A stretch of DNA of 64,000 nt from Pyrrhosoma nymphula. Taxonomy: Eukaryota > Arthropoda > Insecta > Odonata > Coenagrionidae. The stretch lies in NCBI GenBank assembly GCA_963573305.1, contig OY754329.1:51179483-51243482 (forward strand), read 5' to 3'. Below the pieces are notes generated by a model. It was not told where the DNA came from and searched no databases. It was given only the letters and a program-made list of their open reading frames with translations. This document shows positions 28,201-43,200 of the stretch, piece by piece (position 1 is the first letter of the stretch; each line of letters starts with the position of its first letter). Position numbers and translations under genes: made by a program.

Positions 28201-31200
28201 TAGATCTGGTTTTGACATTTTTACACATCCTTCCTCTTTCAGGTTGTTCCCCCTCCATCCATGGAAGGGTTTACCACAAGGTGCTTATTGTTAGTGACAA
28301 TTATCTGGAGCCTTTTGATGAAAGCTAAAAGTCACAAGTTATTATCATGTTCTAATCGAAGAGTATTTTAATGGAAGTGTTTCGTCACTTCACACTTCTT
28401 GTCTATATTCCTTTTGGAGATGTTATTGACCCTTGCTGCCTAGAGGCTATGGGAATTGTTAACTTTCTTGGCTGCCATAGCCCATGTTATGCAATCAATA
28501 ATTTGAGTTGTCATTATACTTTGTTGTGTTAGGCAAAATATCTAATTGTTGTTTTGGTATAATTGGCACCTTTTTATGGGGAAAATTCATCCATCCAAAA
28601 AATGCATCATTTCATCTGTAGATGTATTCCTACATACTTCCCTGATTAATGCTTGAGTTAGATAGACTGTTTCACTTTACTTAGAAGTTTCACGTTACTT
28701 AGCTACCTTCATGGTAAATATAAAATAAAAAAGCACTTTTACACTTATAAAGTGGAGAATTTTATATTTGGAAAACTGTTAGAGTGATGTTTTGTGGATG
28801 TCTCATAATGCCAAAGGCAATGAATGCTAACTTCACTGTAGTGAAATTAATTGGATGTTAAATTCATGGCTCACCATGTTTTATGGTGGTTCTTGGATGA
28901 TGATGTTGCCTATGATCAATGCAGATAATCATCTGAAAAGTATTTTTCTCTGTAGTTTCTTACTTATCACATCCTCTAGGCCTGCATGTACAGAATACAG
29001 TGATCAATGCATCTGCATTTTTCATAAGGAAGGGTAAAACTGACTCCTTTTTGAGCCCTCTATTGTAATCAACACTCAGTGCAGACGCCAATTCCCTTCT
29101 TCAAGCAACTTCCTGTTCTTTTCGAGTTCCAGTTTCTAGGTAGTCAGCTTGGATAATGTTGGAGTTGTCTTGTGGCATATCCTGGATTTGAATTCAGGAT
29201 GCTCATAGTCCTTAAGGCTACCATCTTGCAATCACTTCGTCACGAGACAAAGTAGGAAGAGCTCACCCCTCACCCAAAAATTCCCCTGGAAATAAAAGTT
29301 AAAATTCCTTACTACATATTTGACTTTAATGCTGAATATTTACCCTGTTATTATAAGGCCAGGGGTTTATGTTAAAAACCAATGTCCTCACGAACTGCAG
29401 TAAAACATTAGGCAGTCTTCCATTCAGTAAATGGAAACTCTGAAAAACTGTTAAGTGTTCCATTTAAATGAATGATTACCTTCGCAGATGCTCTGAATGC
29501 ATAATATTCTACGTTAATATGTAAATGGTATTTGAAATCAATGATTGTCTAATTTCATAATTGTCCCCTGTAAATATATAAACTTTGTTTGGAAACATTG
29601 TCATGTTGCTCATGAACAAATCTTTCGTCATGCATGATTAATGATTGAGTTACTTAGACGTGCATGATGAGTGATTTCCTTTTCTCTTCCACAGCGTAAT
29701 GACCTACAAGGTGTGCGGGTGTACAGTGCAGTTGACCCTCAGGGTCTTTACACATTGGGGACTGTTGTTATTGATTATAGGGGATATCGTGTTACAGCTC
29801 AGTCCATTATTCCAGGCATTTTGGAGAGAGAACAAGAGCAGTCTGTTGTATATGGCTCCATTGACTTTGGTCGAACAGTGGTCTCTCACCCCAAATATCT
29901 TGAATTGGTAAGTCATTTCACTATCTATTGGTGAGATATTTTATCATGCTTAAAAATATTTTACTTTTTAAAATTATTGTTAGAAGTGATCTACTGGCAG
30001 TAGTGTACAGACGGGGGGGGGTTTAGGGTTTAAACCCCCCCCCCCCCAAAAACATGTTTACCTGAATTCGTTTTCGTTCGTTTACCTGAACTATTTTTGA
30101 ATTTTGCTTACTGGGCTGAAAAATATAGTTAAATTTTCTTCACGAAAAAAGAACACTAATTTAATTATTGTTTTTGTGAATAATAATCTAAACATCATTT
30201 TATGATGATACACATATAAATATTAATGAAACCCTCTCCCCCCCCCAGAAGTCAATCCTGCATACGCTACTGTCTACTGGTTATGGTAATTTTAAATGGA
30301 AGAGAGTAAAAATTTCTTGCATGTTTGCGTGCTCAGGCCCCAATTTCCTTCCCACGGTTACATTCTTCATCTCTGCAAATATCCTACCTCTTTTCATCCT
30401 ATCCTCAATGCCTATTCTCTTTCTTCCTCTTCAATGCTTACTCAACATCCTCCCTGCTATAATGGCCTTCAGCATAATCTCGCCCCTCATCCACCCTGCA
30501 GATTATGTACTTCTTAATTCGTCTTCCTTTCCATCCATCACTTTTTATCAATTCTCCTTCACACATCTCAAATGCCTGCTGCCTCATCAAATCCTCTTTC
30601 CTCAGAGTGTTGTGGAATAGCCATAATTACAAAGAGTGGATGATGAATTGCAGAACCTGAATACTGTATATTTCCACAGATAACACTCATATTATCTATT
30701 CAAAATAGGTCTAAATTTGTAAAGCAGTGAATATGCGTGGTATGCATAAGGAAGGTGTGAAAGGTAAATCGAATGTAATAACAAAACCTAGGTAGAAGTA
30801 TAGCTCAATGTTTATTTTACACAAACTATTCCAATCCCATAAATTCTTCATCACACTCTACTATGAAATAATGGTGAATCCATGGTGAATCACAGAAATT
30901 CTAAAATAAACTGCCCACTTGCCAAGTATCTTGTCTCATTGGTGGTGTTATAAAATGATTTAACTTAGTTGGATTGTACTGTGATGATCAGTAGTGGATG
31001 TCAAGAAATGTAAGTCTTGGAATTTCTTATATAAACTATTGAAAAATTGGTGAAATTTTTGTTGCTAGAAAAGTGGAACATCATGCAAATATTCACTCAG
31101 TTTTTAGTCATTTTGTTTGTGTAAAAAATTGGTTTCCTTAATTACATATTGTTAAACAATGGTTTTTGGGATCTTGGGTCTTTTCAATGCTGCATAGTAC

Positions 31201-34200
31201 AGTACATAATAGCAACCTGTCTCACCTAAGAGCAAGAAAATGCAAAAACAGGTTCAGCTACTTATTACTGTAATATATTTAATAGCTGTGCAAATAAACT
31301 ATTGCCTCTTGCTCATAATCCTGTAAAGTACTGCCTTCTACAAACATGTAAGAGAAACATTTTTGGGTTTATCATTAAGGGTGGAATCATAATAGCATGC
31401 TGGTATTCCATTTTTTTTTTACTTAAAGGTTTTTTTCTCTCAGCGTTGATTGATAGTGCTCTCATACAGTTGCTCTGCACTGAACAGTAATGCACTGAGT
31501 AATTACTAGGTGCAAAACGTCAAGAATTTGTATGTGAGGTTATTTTAATCTTGTATCAGTTGAAATCCTTTCCACCTTGAATTTTAAGTGGTCAGACTTG
31601 GAAGAAATGTTGTTAGTTCCATCAAAATGTCACAGAATGTAACATTTGCTTAGACCAAAGTAAGAGTTAACAGTGCATACGGATACTATTTCAACTTATC
31701 CTAGACGGTAGGCAACCTGCACAAATTCTAATTAAAGATTGCTTTTGTAATGCTGATTGGTGCAAGTAGGTTGATATTTGGTGCAGTGTCTTTCATAATT
31801 TTCTGTGATTCACTTAATAGGAATTTAGGGATCAACATTATTTTTAGGAAGCATACTTTGTATCAATGTTTAAATCTCAATGCTGCTTTGCTATGTATCA
31901 TCAGGACAGGAATGTGTATTGATAATTTTAATTTCTGTCTGCCCTTAAAATAGCTCAGCAAAGCTGGTCAGCAGCTGAAGATCCTTCCGCATTCTGTACT
32001 GAATGAGAAGGGTGAAGTGTTTGAGCTCTGCTCATCTGTGGAGTGCAAGGGAATCATTGGGAATGATGGCCGGCACTACATCTTGGATCTAATGCGCACC
32101 TTCCCACCTGATGTAAATTTCCTGAAATGTAAGCACAAGTACAATTTTAATGACAGCTTAATCTTTAAAATCAATGGAATATAGTTTTTTTTACCTTATT
32201 TCCCAGCCCAGAGACACTTTTTTACTAAAAAAATTTTTCTAAAATATGTCTACATCTTATTAACAGAAGGTAGAGATGTTTTCATGCATAGAATTTTTCA
32301 TTGCCATCAAAGGTGCCCATCTCTCTAATTCCAATACCAACTGCATTGTGTTAGTGAGCTAAAGTAGCATTCCTCCATGATTCGTTTCTGGGATTCTAGG
32401 ACAAATAACTTAAATGCAATTGCTACTTTTGGAAGTTAATAATCTCATTTTCCTCCTGTAAATTGTTAACATTATTGAATGTTGAAAACTTTTTTCTTTC
32501 GAAATCATAATCAAATAATCAGTGCTCCTGTGAGCAGAGGAATACAGTACCTACAATAGCCCAGAAAATTTATGAACAAGTCATATGAACAAATGCAATT
32601 CTCTTATTTGAAGGTACATACTTTTACTTCGAAAATTACAGATGCCTGAAATGTGTAGTTTTCTTAGCATTTCACTTGTTACTACATTGATTTGTTTTTT
32701 CAGGGTAAAATTTCTAGAGCTCTCTCCCAAAGACTGTTGTGTATAATTTATTAACCTAACGATGAAAGAATATTTTGAATTGGGTTAGATAAGACAAAGG
32801 GAATCAGTTTTAAAAATTGTAGTGGTATCACGGTATTTCCTCCGCAAAAACAGGTTTGCATCTTAGGTAGTGTTTGTCTGGAAGCTGGCACCTCATGTGC
32901 CCCCTGCTTTTCACCTGAGTGTATATATTTGGGTAAATTGTCACCAAATGCGAACACAAGTGAAAATGACCTTTGCCCCCCGAGACTTCCTTAGGTTGTG
33001 CTCCCCATCCAAGTTTCTCCCGCCAGCAACACCCTCCCACCCTCTCATATTTATCTACATTTTACTCTGCAAACCACCTCGGGAGTGCGTGGCAGGGGAT
33101 GTTAGGACATAAGCAATGAAAAGAGGAGGAATAGATAAAAAGGATAGGAGGGGAGATGGCAAATGTTAATTGTATGTTATTAAGTTTCTTGCTTTGTTTT
33201 TGCTGTAGCCATTATTGGTGCTTGGGTAGGAAAGAATTTTGTAAACCTGAAACTTCTTCAGTTTATCTCTCTTTGTTGATTATATCAGTTCTAGAGGTAT
33301 AGGGTAAAGTTTTTTTTTTCTCTCGGACGATTCAGGTGGTCCGTATGCCCCTGCGATCCCGATAAGCCATCGGCTTGTCATCAGGTTTCTCAGGGGCCGA
33401 ACCACTAGAACTTGATAGAAACACCCACGCCCTGGGCATGCAAAAAACCAACCCAGGCGGGACTTGAACCCACGACCCTCAGATTAGCACGTGAGGACTT
33501 TACCCCGCCGTCACCGGGGCTGGCGGGATAAAGAATCCATTACAACGATATCCTCCGTGTCATCCTGAAACTCCCCTGGTCTGAATTTTTCAAGTATTCT
33601 TAGCCCAGTTTGTGTAGTCTCGGAGTCTCTATCAATTTCCATCTTGGTTCTTCCATCAGCTGTGTTACACTATCTGTTCAGTCATGGCTGATTTTAATGA
33701 AGTGCGGCTTTCCTATGCATTTTCTTTCATGTATTTTTCTGTGCAATTTTTCTCTGCCTCTCAGCTCACATTCAATGGAGTTAAACTTTGATAGAGGTCA
33801 CCCACTGAGGAAGCACATGAATGTATGAAATTTTAAGGGAAAAATCATATGCCTGGGCTGGAATTTGAACCAGTCTCCACTGTATTTGTGCCAAGTGCAT
33901 TAACCACTTCAGTGGCCAAGGTGCCCTCCACCAGGCTGTGTTTCTTTTAAGTCTCTCTGAAATGCACTTTGGAAGAGGATGCCTTGGTGGCTTAAGTCAT
34001 TAGTGCACTTTGTGTGAACCAGGGGCATCTGGGTTCAAATCCCATTCCAGAAGATGATTTTTTACTGTGAATTTAGCAAATTTCTCATTTAGCTCATCAA
34101 GGGGCTATAAGCATTCAGATAAGCTGCATCCATTTCTATTTGCTATATTCATCCATTTCATCCACTGCTATTGACTATAAGCCGCAGACTCAGGAGATGG

Positions 34201-37200
34201 TGAAATATATCTTTCCATGCTTACCCCCCAGATACCCAAAACCTGATTCCAGTATCAACTATTACTCACACTGACATTTTTCATTACTTTTCAGTGGAAG
34301 GTGAAGAACTGGGTAAAGAGGTCAAGGCTTTGGGATTTCCTATTGAACATAAGCACAAACTCTGCTGCCTTCGACAAGAGCTCATAGACTCGTTCATTGA
34401 GTGAGTGGATTCTTTTTGTCTGCCCATAGATTTTTTGAGAGGCTTGCATTGATAAATAGTCCTAATTAATTTTATATTTGTATCAAGGTCTCGTTACTTG
34501 ATGTACATCAAGTATGCTGCATTCCATCTGCAGCAGTTGGGAGTGAAAAAGCAGAGGGAAAGGGAAGCCAGAAGCAGCCAGGAGAAAGAACTGAAGGTAT
34601 GGTTGCTTATGTATAAATGCATGTATAAATGTAGTTCTCTCTGTACCCAGGTATAAATTTTCTGCTCTGTAACTGGGATGGAACTGGGGTGTAACTGGTC
34701 TGTATAAGACCTCAGTAACTGGGAATGAATTGAAACAAGCTCCACCTGAGTTAAACCCCAGTTACAGAGCAGTTGGGGTGGAAATGGGGTACTCTCCTTT
34801 ATTGAAAAAAAAATATTTTATCGAAAAAGAAAGTATTTGTAACGGGAGCTATGGTGACGAAAAGACAACTTCTAAAGATATAAATGTGAAAAACTATTAC
34901 AAATTTAAAAAAATATTTTCCACGCCAGAGTATCGAACGCCTTACCTTTCGCTCCTCAATTCACCACCTTACCACTGGGCTACCGCCGTCGTGTAGGAAA
35001 CCGCTGTGTACAGGGGTCAAATCCTTTTTCAGTTTCATAAATTCTGCCTTAAAGGGATTGCGCACTAACTCATCAGTTTATCCTGAGGGTAAGGAAGAAG
35101 CGGAAGGAATCAAATTTTACGCAATTTCATGATGATACCACATTAATAAGTATCCATGGATATAATGATGTATCAAAAAATATTTCTCACAAGCTGTAAG
35201 TTGGTTTTTTAACAATGGTGTAGCCATAACACTGTTAAAACCAGCATTTGTGTAGTGGTCTGAGGCGGAGTATTTAAAATCTCATTGATTCGATGGATAA
35301 ATATATGATTACTAGCAGAAGCTACCCGTTGACATTCAACTGGTGTGAAAAACATTGAACTTATTTTATAAGAAAACCACAAAGCCTGCAGAAAAACTGT
35401 CAGCGTGGTCATCTGAGAAGTTCGTAACCTATCTTGTATGTTGTGTTCGTGGTAGTAGACACAATGACCGTTTTCCAGGTGCATGGAGAGATGAGTGACT
35501 GTTGGTCCTCTTTCATGTTGGGAAGCCCAATCTTTTAGGCACTTGAGCTCCCAAAAAAGTGTTTCTCTTTATGTGTGCTTAGTATATTTTTTATGTTCAA
35601 GTCAAATAAAACTAGGAATATGGTTTCAACGTATCTCATAATAATTTCCTATTTTTTGTAGAGGTGTGCAGTTATTCATGAGCCTAGTTTTTTCATAAAG
35701 CCGGAGTGAAATTATTAATTATAATGGTTAGCAGAATTTTACCTGTACAAAATACCTCTAGTAAACTTTTTCTTGTTATTAGATAAATATATCGTGACAA
35801 GATGGATCTGGTTTACTTAGTATCTGTGTTTGGGATAATGTACATATTTTCAGTGATGAATTAGTTTGGATAAATAATAATAATTTAAAAGACTCGTTGC
35901 TGTTTTATAGCCTAAGTAATGATATTTTGTATATTTTTTAATGCTTTATTAGTTGTGAACTTTTTTTCAATGCACTGACCATTGTAGCTTAGTTGGTAAT
36001 GTGCCATTCTGGCTTCAATGATCTTCGGAAGCCAGGGTTGGAGCCCACCATGATATGATTTTGAATTTGTTCTAGGATAAAGGTCTGAAATAATGTTAGC
36101 AGTTGTTGCTCTTAAAACCCAAATGTATTACCATAATATTTAAGAAATCATAAATATTAAACTGCTGTAGGAAGTATATCTAGTTGTGAAATTAATAACT
36201 TTTTGTCTTGCAGCTTTATTTGGTCTCATAATTTCTTTTGTTATTTTGTGAAAGGACAAGGAGGGTCAAGTGAAAAAGTTGGAAAATGTTATGAATGGAA
36301 GTGCGACCATAATTAAGAGCGGAGAGGGTGATTCAGGGGATAAGACTGTTGTGAAAGACAACAAAGACCAAGTGATTGTTAAGAGTGAGAAAGAAGTGAA
36401 GAAAAGGAGTGAAAGTGCTGAGAGGAACAAGGTGAATGGTGAGAAGAAAGGAGTGGAGAGCAAACCAGCAGTGGATGTGAAAGAGAAGGAAAAGGAATTG
36501 CAGTCCAAGAATGGGGTCGTCAGCAAAGTTGATGGAAAGGAGTCGAATGAGAGTGAGCTGGAGGCTGATGAGGCAAAAAAGATTGTGGAGAGCATCACGT
36601 ATTCTTTTTCCAATGGAGAAGAGCAAGAGAGTAAGTAATGCATATCCTTTATCTTTATTTTGGTTTAAAAGATGCTCAGTGTGAAGGGATCTGTTTACAT
36701 TCAGTTGGTGGATAGTAAATAGGTACCTAATATATCTTTGTACATGAAATTACAATATATGTTACAATTTGCAAATAAGATATTTAAGCTATTACATACC
36801 CAGCAAAAATAGCATTACTAATCCAAGAGGATATGCAAAGCTTGCCTAATATGTACCCCCTTTACTGGAGGCAAATATGTAGGTAGTTGACTCATTATCA
36901 TCCAATTAAGTTTATGAATATGAATGCATATTGAAATGATGGTATGTACTTCATAGTCTTTCCTCACTCTTTTCTTTCCCTATACTCATTTAACTCTTGG
37001 TAATGGACTAAATTCTTTATTGTTAGAAATTTTTAATTTTTATCAAAGTGTGTCAAAGTTTATTGGGATTTGTTGAGAATAATAATTGAAATTTCATCAT
37101 TCAATATAAGTTTGTGAATTTATGTTGAAAATTAGGTAGGTACCTCCCACTGCATTTTTTCCTCTTCCCTATTCCATACCTGGAATATCTTATTCCAAAT

Positions 37201-40200
37201 CCATATTTAGGTAAATCATTTGACTCAACTAAAGGGCATTTACCATTATTAATACATTTTTAAAGTTTAAACTAAACTAATTATAATGAGTTTACAGTGG
37301 AAAATTGTTTGTAATCTTGGATATACATATCTATAGCTATGTTCATTATTTCATTTGTGAGAATCAAATTTGTCAGCACTGAATTATGCGAATGAGCATT
37401 ATTATTCTGTAATTGTGAGGGAAAAGGAATGACCATGTTTAGTGTATGTCAGTGCTTATCAAGATGATTTCAAAATCACCTCATCTCTACACTTCTAGCT
37501 GTGACAACTCAGGGATCTGAGAAAATGAATTGAAATTGTAATTTAATTGCAAAAAATTTTCATGTACATAGTTTTCAATATTAGTCAGGGACAGATTAAG
37601 GTCATTGTTTGGGGGTTATGGAAAACCTAATGATTACCATTTTTATCAATTTTTCCTGTAATTATCTCCCAGTTATCTCCCGGGGGGACTCATCTTTATC
37701 TGCAAACACATATGTACTGTGCATTTTATTGATTTCTCCTCAAGTTAACCCATAAAAATATTCGAAGTTGTCTTCAGTGACATTTAGTGCCCAGGAAAAG
37801 CATTTTCATCACTTAAGTGTTATTGATCAGTTTTGAAAATTGCAATGAATGAAAATCACAGGAATTATGCATATGATTGTAATCATTAAAATGTATACTG
37901 TCTATTCCTAGTAATCAAAATATGAGTCAGTCTTCAAACTTATTTCAGATCAACTTTATTTTGCTATGCAAACCCAGGTTATGATATTTCATTGAGCTTT
38001 TTACTTGTTTGAAATACATATAACATGTTTAAAATTTACAATAAAAGTCCATAATAATAAATATAAAGCAGCATTATGTCTAAAGTAGTATTAAATCACT
38101 GCCTTTTGTACATGTTATATTTGTACATGTTACATTTTATACGTAAATATGTATATATACGCATATTCTATTAAATTCTCAGTGTCCAGGGTCTGGATTA
38201 GGTGGTTCAGCAATACCCTCTATTGTGTGCCTAATTACATGTGTATGTTTATTCTATGAGCGTCTGTCTTTCTAGTGGAAGAAAGTACTCGTGATATTGT
38301 GAGGCGAGCTGCAGTAGCTGTTGGTTCCCTGAAGGATACAGAGTTTGACATTCGGTTCAATCCAGATGTGTACTCTCCTGGGGTGAGGCATGTTGATCCT
38401 GATGGGGTTCGTCTCCGCAAAGAGAGGCAGTTGGTCAAGGATGCGGCAGAATTCCTCCTCACTGTACAAATACCCACCTTTGTAAGTGTTATGCTATCTT
38501 TTGTTTTCACTCCTCTTTGAGTCCTTAAGTTGGAAAATAATATGTGTATTGCATGGCCACTTTCTTTCATTTTCCTATAAACATTATATCATGGTTACTT
38601 TCAGGCTATAAAGTAAATATTTACATACTATATGTAATTTAAGGTGAAAAAGAGGATTAACCCTTCAAGAAGCGTTGGCACATGTAATGCTAAATGGCTA
38701 CACAGTAACGTAGGCAGATACACATCTGTGTAGCCATTTGGCACAGCTTTTTCAGGCAATTCCTCTTGGAAAGTCAACAAATTCGGGCAGTCCTATTCCC
38801 TCCACTGCATGACTATGTTAAACTTTATAGGGTACAAAACACTAAATAAATTACCATAATTGTTAATTTCTGAAAAAAGGTGATTAAATTCTTGAATTTT
38901 GGTGAAAAAATAAGAGACTTTGGCAGAAGATAATTGTTGAGTAAGAGATGTGTATCCCAGGTTGGGATTATCTTTAATAATTATTATATGTATATCATTA
39001 TCAATTAACTCTGAGTTGGGAATGCCAACTCAGAGTTTATCAATATGTTGTCATTTGGAATTTGGGAAACGTATGAGTTTCTTGAATCTTTTGGCCAGAA
39101 AGTTGACAACTAGTTTAATTCTTGCTCATTAATGTAAACTCCTGTTGTTTTTCAGATAAGAGACTGCTTGGACCACTCAGCTGCACCCATGGATGGAACT
39201 ACCCTGTGTGAAGCAATGCACAATCGAGGAATCAACGTCAGGTACCTGGGAAAAATTGCTGACATGCTGGCAAATGTCAAACAGTTGGAGTATGTCCACT
39301 CCATTGCTGTAGCAGAGTTACTCACCAGAGCAGCAAAGCATATTTTCACACTCTATATGCAGGTAAATGCAATAAACCTTGTCATTATAATTTTTTATTT
39401 GCTTGATTTTTTTTACCTCCCCCAGTTGTTACTTTTGTAAGGTTCATCTATTTGCGAGACTGGCTCTTTCATTGTGTCAATGAAATATGGTTCATTTTTT
39501 CCTTACAGTCTACTGAATTGATGTGCCTCTCTGCTGCAGTCAGTCATTTTCTCAACTGTTTCCTATCATCTAGTCAGGTTCCTCACCCACAACAAGGCAC
39601 TGATGAGGTGAGAAGATAAGATTATTTTTTTTATTTGCTCTGGTAATGTTTTTCTTGAATTAAATACTTCAATATTATCGTTGTGTGAAGTGATAAAAAA
39701 TGGCCTATTTTGTAATTGGATGGAAACCTATACATACATATTTACTTGGCCTGGCACCAGCAATACACTGTGTGATATTATGGGCCCTATTCTGGATCTG
39801 AGCGCGCTATTCCACGATCGAGCTATTCCACACCTCATTATAGCTCACGACCGTATTCTGAATCGAGCCGAGCAATAAATTGCCCGGTTTCGAGTGGCTA
39901 TAATAAGTACCGCCCCTTCCGGTATGAGAGGCGAGAGGAACAGTAAGCAGGAATTCCGGCAGCCAATGGCAAGCAATGTTTACATATACAGCTGGAACAG
40001 TTTTCAACATGGCCACCTCGATCGCGATCATTCCCTCTTATAATCTATGAATTATTTTATGTCTTAAATAGATAAAATTATAAATATAATACTTTTTATG
40101 TATTATTAGCTATAACATTTAACTAAAAAGCTTGAAGAAATGTATTCCGCATGACTTACGATGATATTATGGAGGAGCGGTGAATGCTATTGTGAGTCTT

Positions 40201-43200
40201 CTGCTGTAATAAGATTTTAACATAACATTTTTAAAGTTATTTATGTAAATAATGCCTGCGATCCAAAGTATTAAATAATGTTTGGAGTTTCCTCTTTCCC
40301 TTTGCCAATTTTGTGATAGTAGTGAACCTTATTATGCTATCAGCGAGTCGTATATCTCATGTTGACATTTGTATTTTTGTGACTGGCTGTTTTGACATAC
40401 ATACAAACTAGAGTTGGTAATGTTGTGGTGTAGAAATTTGTATCAGGCTGCCCCACTTCAGGATGTGTTGTTCTCACTAACAAATGCACAATGAAATCCA
40501 ATGCAAAAAACATCTAAGTATGTGCATATATCCTAGCACACATGTATGTAACACAATGTCAAAGTCATTCTGTATTTTTTTTACATTAATTGAAAGTCAA
40601 GAAGCTGAATTTTTCCTCAGTCAGTTTACATTAATTGTAAGTCAAGAAGCTGAATTTTTCCTCAGTCAGATTGCCAATTTTTCTTTACCATACATTGGGT
40701 GGAGTAAGATTCTTGTGGTGTTGGAATTCCTAAATTACCATTTTTTTCTATTTTACCAGGAATCACGGGAGGGAGGAACAACATAATCCTTCACCCACCA
40801 CCCCTGATCATACTCAAATGAAGTTTTCGTAAATTAGCAATGCATGTGTGCATATATCAGGAGATGTAAATTATTTGCTATCATATGAGGTCTTATAAAA
40901 TGCCTTTATGATGTAGGCTGTGATAAGTTCATGCTTGAAAAGTAAATTTTCCATAATCTTACCTAATTTATTGTAAAGTAGTTGAGGGCTGATGGAAGAG
41001 ATATAATATCAGTTTGATAATTATCATTAACCTAACCAGAACCTAAATAAGGTTTTAATTATGTATTTAACTGAAGCAGTTTTTCTTTGATGGTTTTCCT
41101 GTGTATCATTTGTTTATTTTAAGTCAAGTTGGTATTTCAATCTCTGTAGCATTTTTTTAAAGCCGCTACGTATAAGAACTCACCAGCTGACATTTTACTA
41201 TTTAATTCATATTAAATTTGATATATTTTGTTTCTTACATGTAAGTTAAAGATTTCAATAAGAAATTACATCTTCTGTAATTCATTCTCATTTTATTCTC
41301 TCTCTCTGCCCCCCTCCTATAGTTGCAGACAAAAAATGCCAAGAGACGCAACAAACGCAAGGGTCGAGGAGGAAACCCATTGGACCGGGGCAATGTGGAT
41401 GAGTGGGCTTCTTTAACTCCACGATCTCTGTGGACACAATTGCGCACTGAATTGAAGAGCTACTATGATTGGGAATTGGCATCTTCTGTTGACGGAATCG
41501 ACGCTGCACTTGAGCAATACAGCCTACAGAAAATCTCACTTCTCAGGTAGCGTTCACACCTCTTGATAGCATTTGGATGATACTATAGTAAAAGGGTCTT
41601 ATGAGAGAGAGGGATTGAGATATCAATTTTTGAAAATATTGAATATTCAAATTAAATCAAGAACACTTCGAACATTTTGTACAAATTAATGCACAGAATA
41701 TGATTTTGACAAATGTGTATCATTATCAATGCTATTATTGGGCAAATTGATGTTATTACCTTGATCTCAAGGCCATAGTAATGTCATAGTCATCATGCAG
41801 GACAAATTTTCCTCGTATAAAGTTCAAATAAAGTCGTTACCTTCTCAAACTAAAATTTTAAGCATTTTAAGGATGAAGACTTGGTATGCAATAATGGGAA
41901 AGTTCTAAGGTGTTGAGTATTGAAATTTAATAATTTACATAAGTACATATTTCTGAAACTCTGTCTTCTCTTTCAGATCATTTTGTATAAAGACTGGTGT
42001 TCAAATACTTCTTCGGGAGTACACATTTGATTCTAAGAATCGATTATCATTTTTTGAAGAAGACATTATAAATATTTTTCCTGTAGTGAAACATATTAAT
42101 CCTAGGGTAAGTATTTAATATTTTTATTTATGCTGGTTTTATACAAATTGTGGGCATATGCTTAACACGTATATTATAAAGTGGTTAATTTTGTAAGTAA
42201 TTTTACTTCATAATGACTTATGGTCATTATTTGGTCTTTTTTCAGGCAAGTGATGCATATAACTTTTACACCACTGGCCAAGGAAAAATTCAGCAGGGCT
42301 TTTTGAAGGAGGGCTATGAGTTAATAAGTGAAGCTTTAAATTTACTTAATAATGTGTATGGTGCGACACATCCAGAGATTGCCCAGTGTTTGAGAATGTT
42401 GGCTCGGTTAAATTATGTGATGGGAGAGCATGGAGAGGCCATGGCATATCAACAGAAAGCAGTGTTAATGTCCGAAAGAGTCAATGGGATAGATCATCCA
42501 TATACCATCACGGAATATGTGAGGCTCTTGTGCTATCATTGCTTAAATGTGTGTTCATCTAATTTTCATGATTTTTTTAAAAATCTGATAACTATAATTT
42601 TTTTCAGACGCACCTGGCATTATACTGCTTTGCCAACAGCCAAGTTAGCACTGCACTAAAGTTATTATATCGGGCAAGGTATCTTGCCTTACTTGTCTGC
42701 GGTGAAAATCATCCTGAAATAGCCCTGTTAGATGTGAGTATGAAAATTGAATACATGCATGGTTTCATGTGCTAAGTTTCTAGGCTATTTTGATTGCCAT
42801 ATGTGTGTCTTCTTGTCTTTCAATTATCTCAGTGCTAATAGATGAATAGGAGAGATTGAAAAAAAGTGAGGTATCAGGCGTGATGTTGTGGAATTTCAAC
42901 ATAATGTGAAGGGTAGGAGCCAGACTAAAGGTAGTTCCGTGATGGTGTCACCTTAAAAATACCATTGAGTGGCGTGGGAATACCTCTCAACTATCACTTC
43001 CTAGAATAAGAAAGTCATTCACAGAGAATTGATTCCTGGCAACTACAGGACGGCGCCCACTAGGGCGGGTGTCGTGCCCGGCAGCAGGGGAGTAAAGACC
43101 TCCGCGGTCGTCATCACACGAAATCCTTGCACAGCATCATCAAGGCCAGAAACAAGGGATAGGAGGGAGAAGAAGAAGAAAAAGAGGAGGAGGAAAACAG

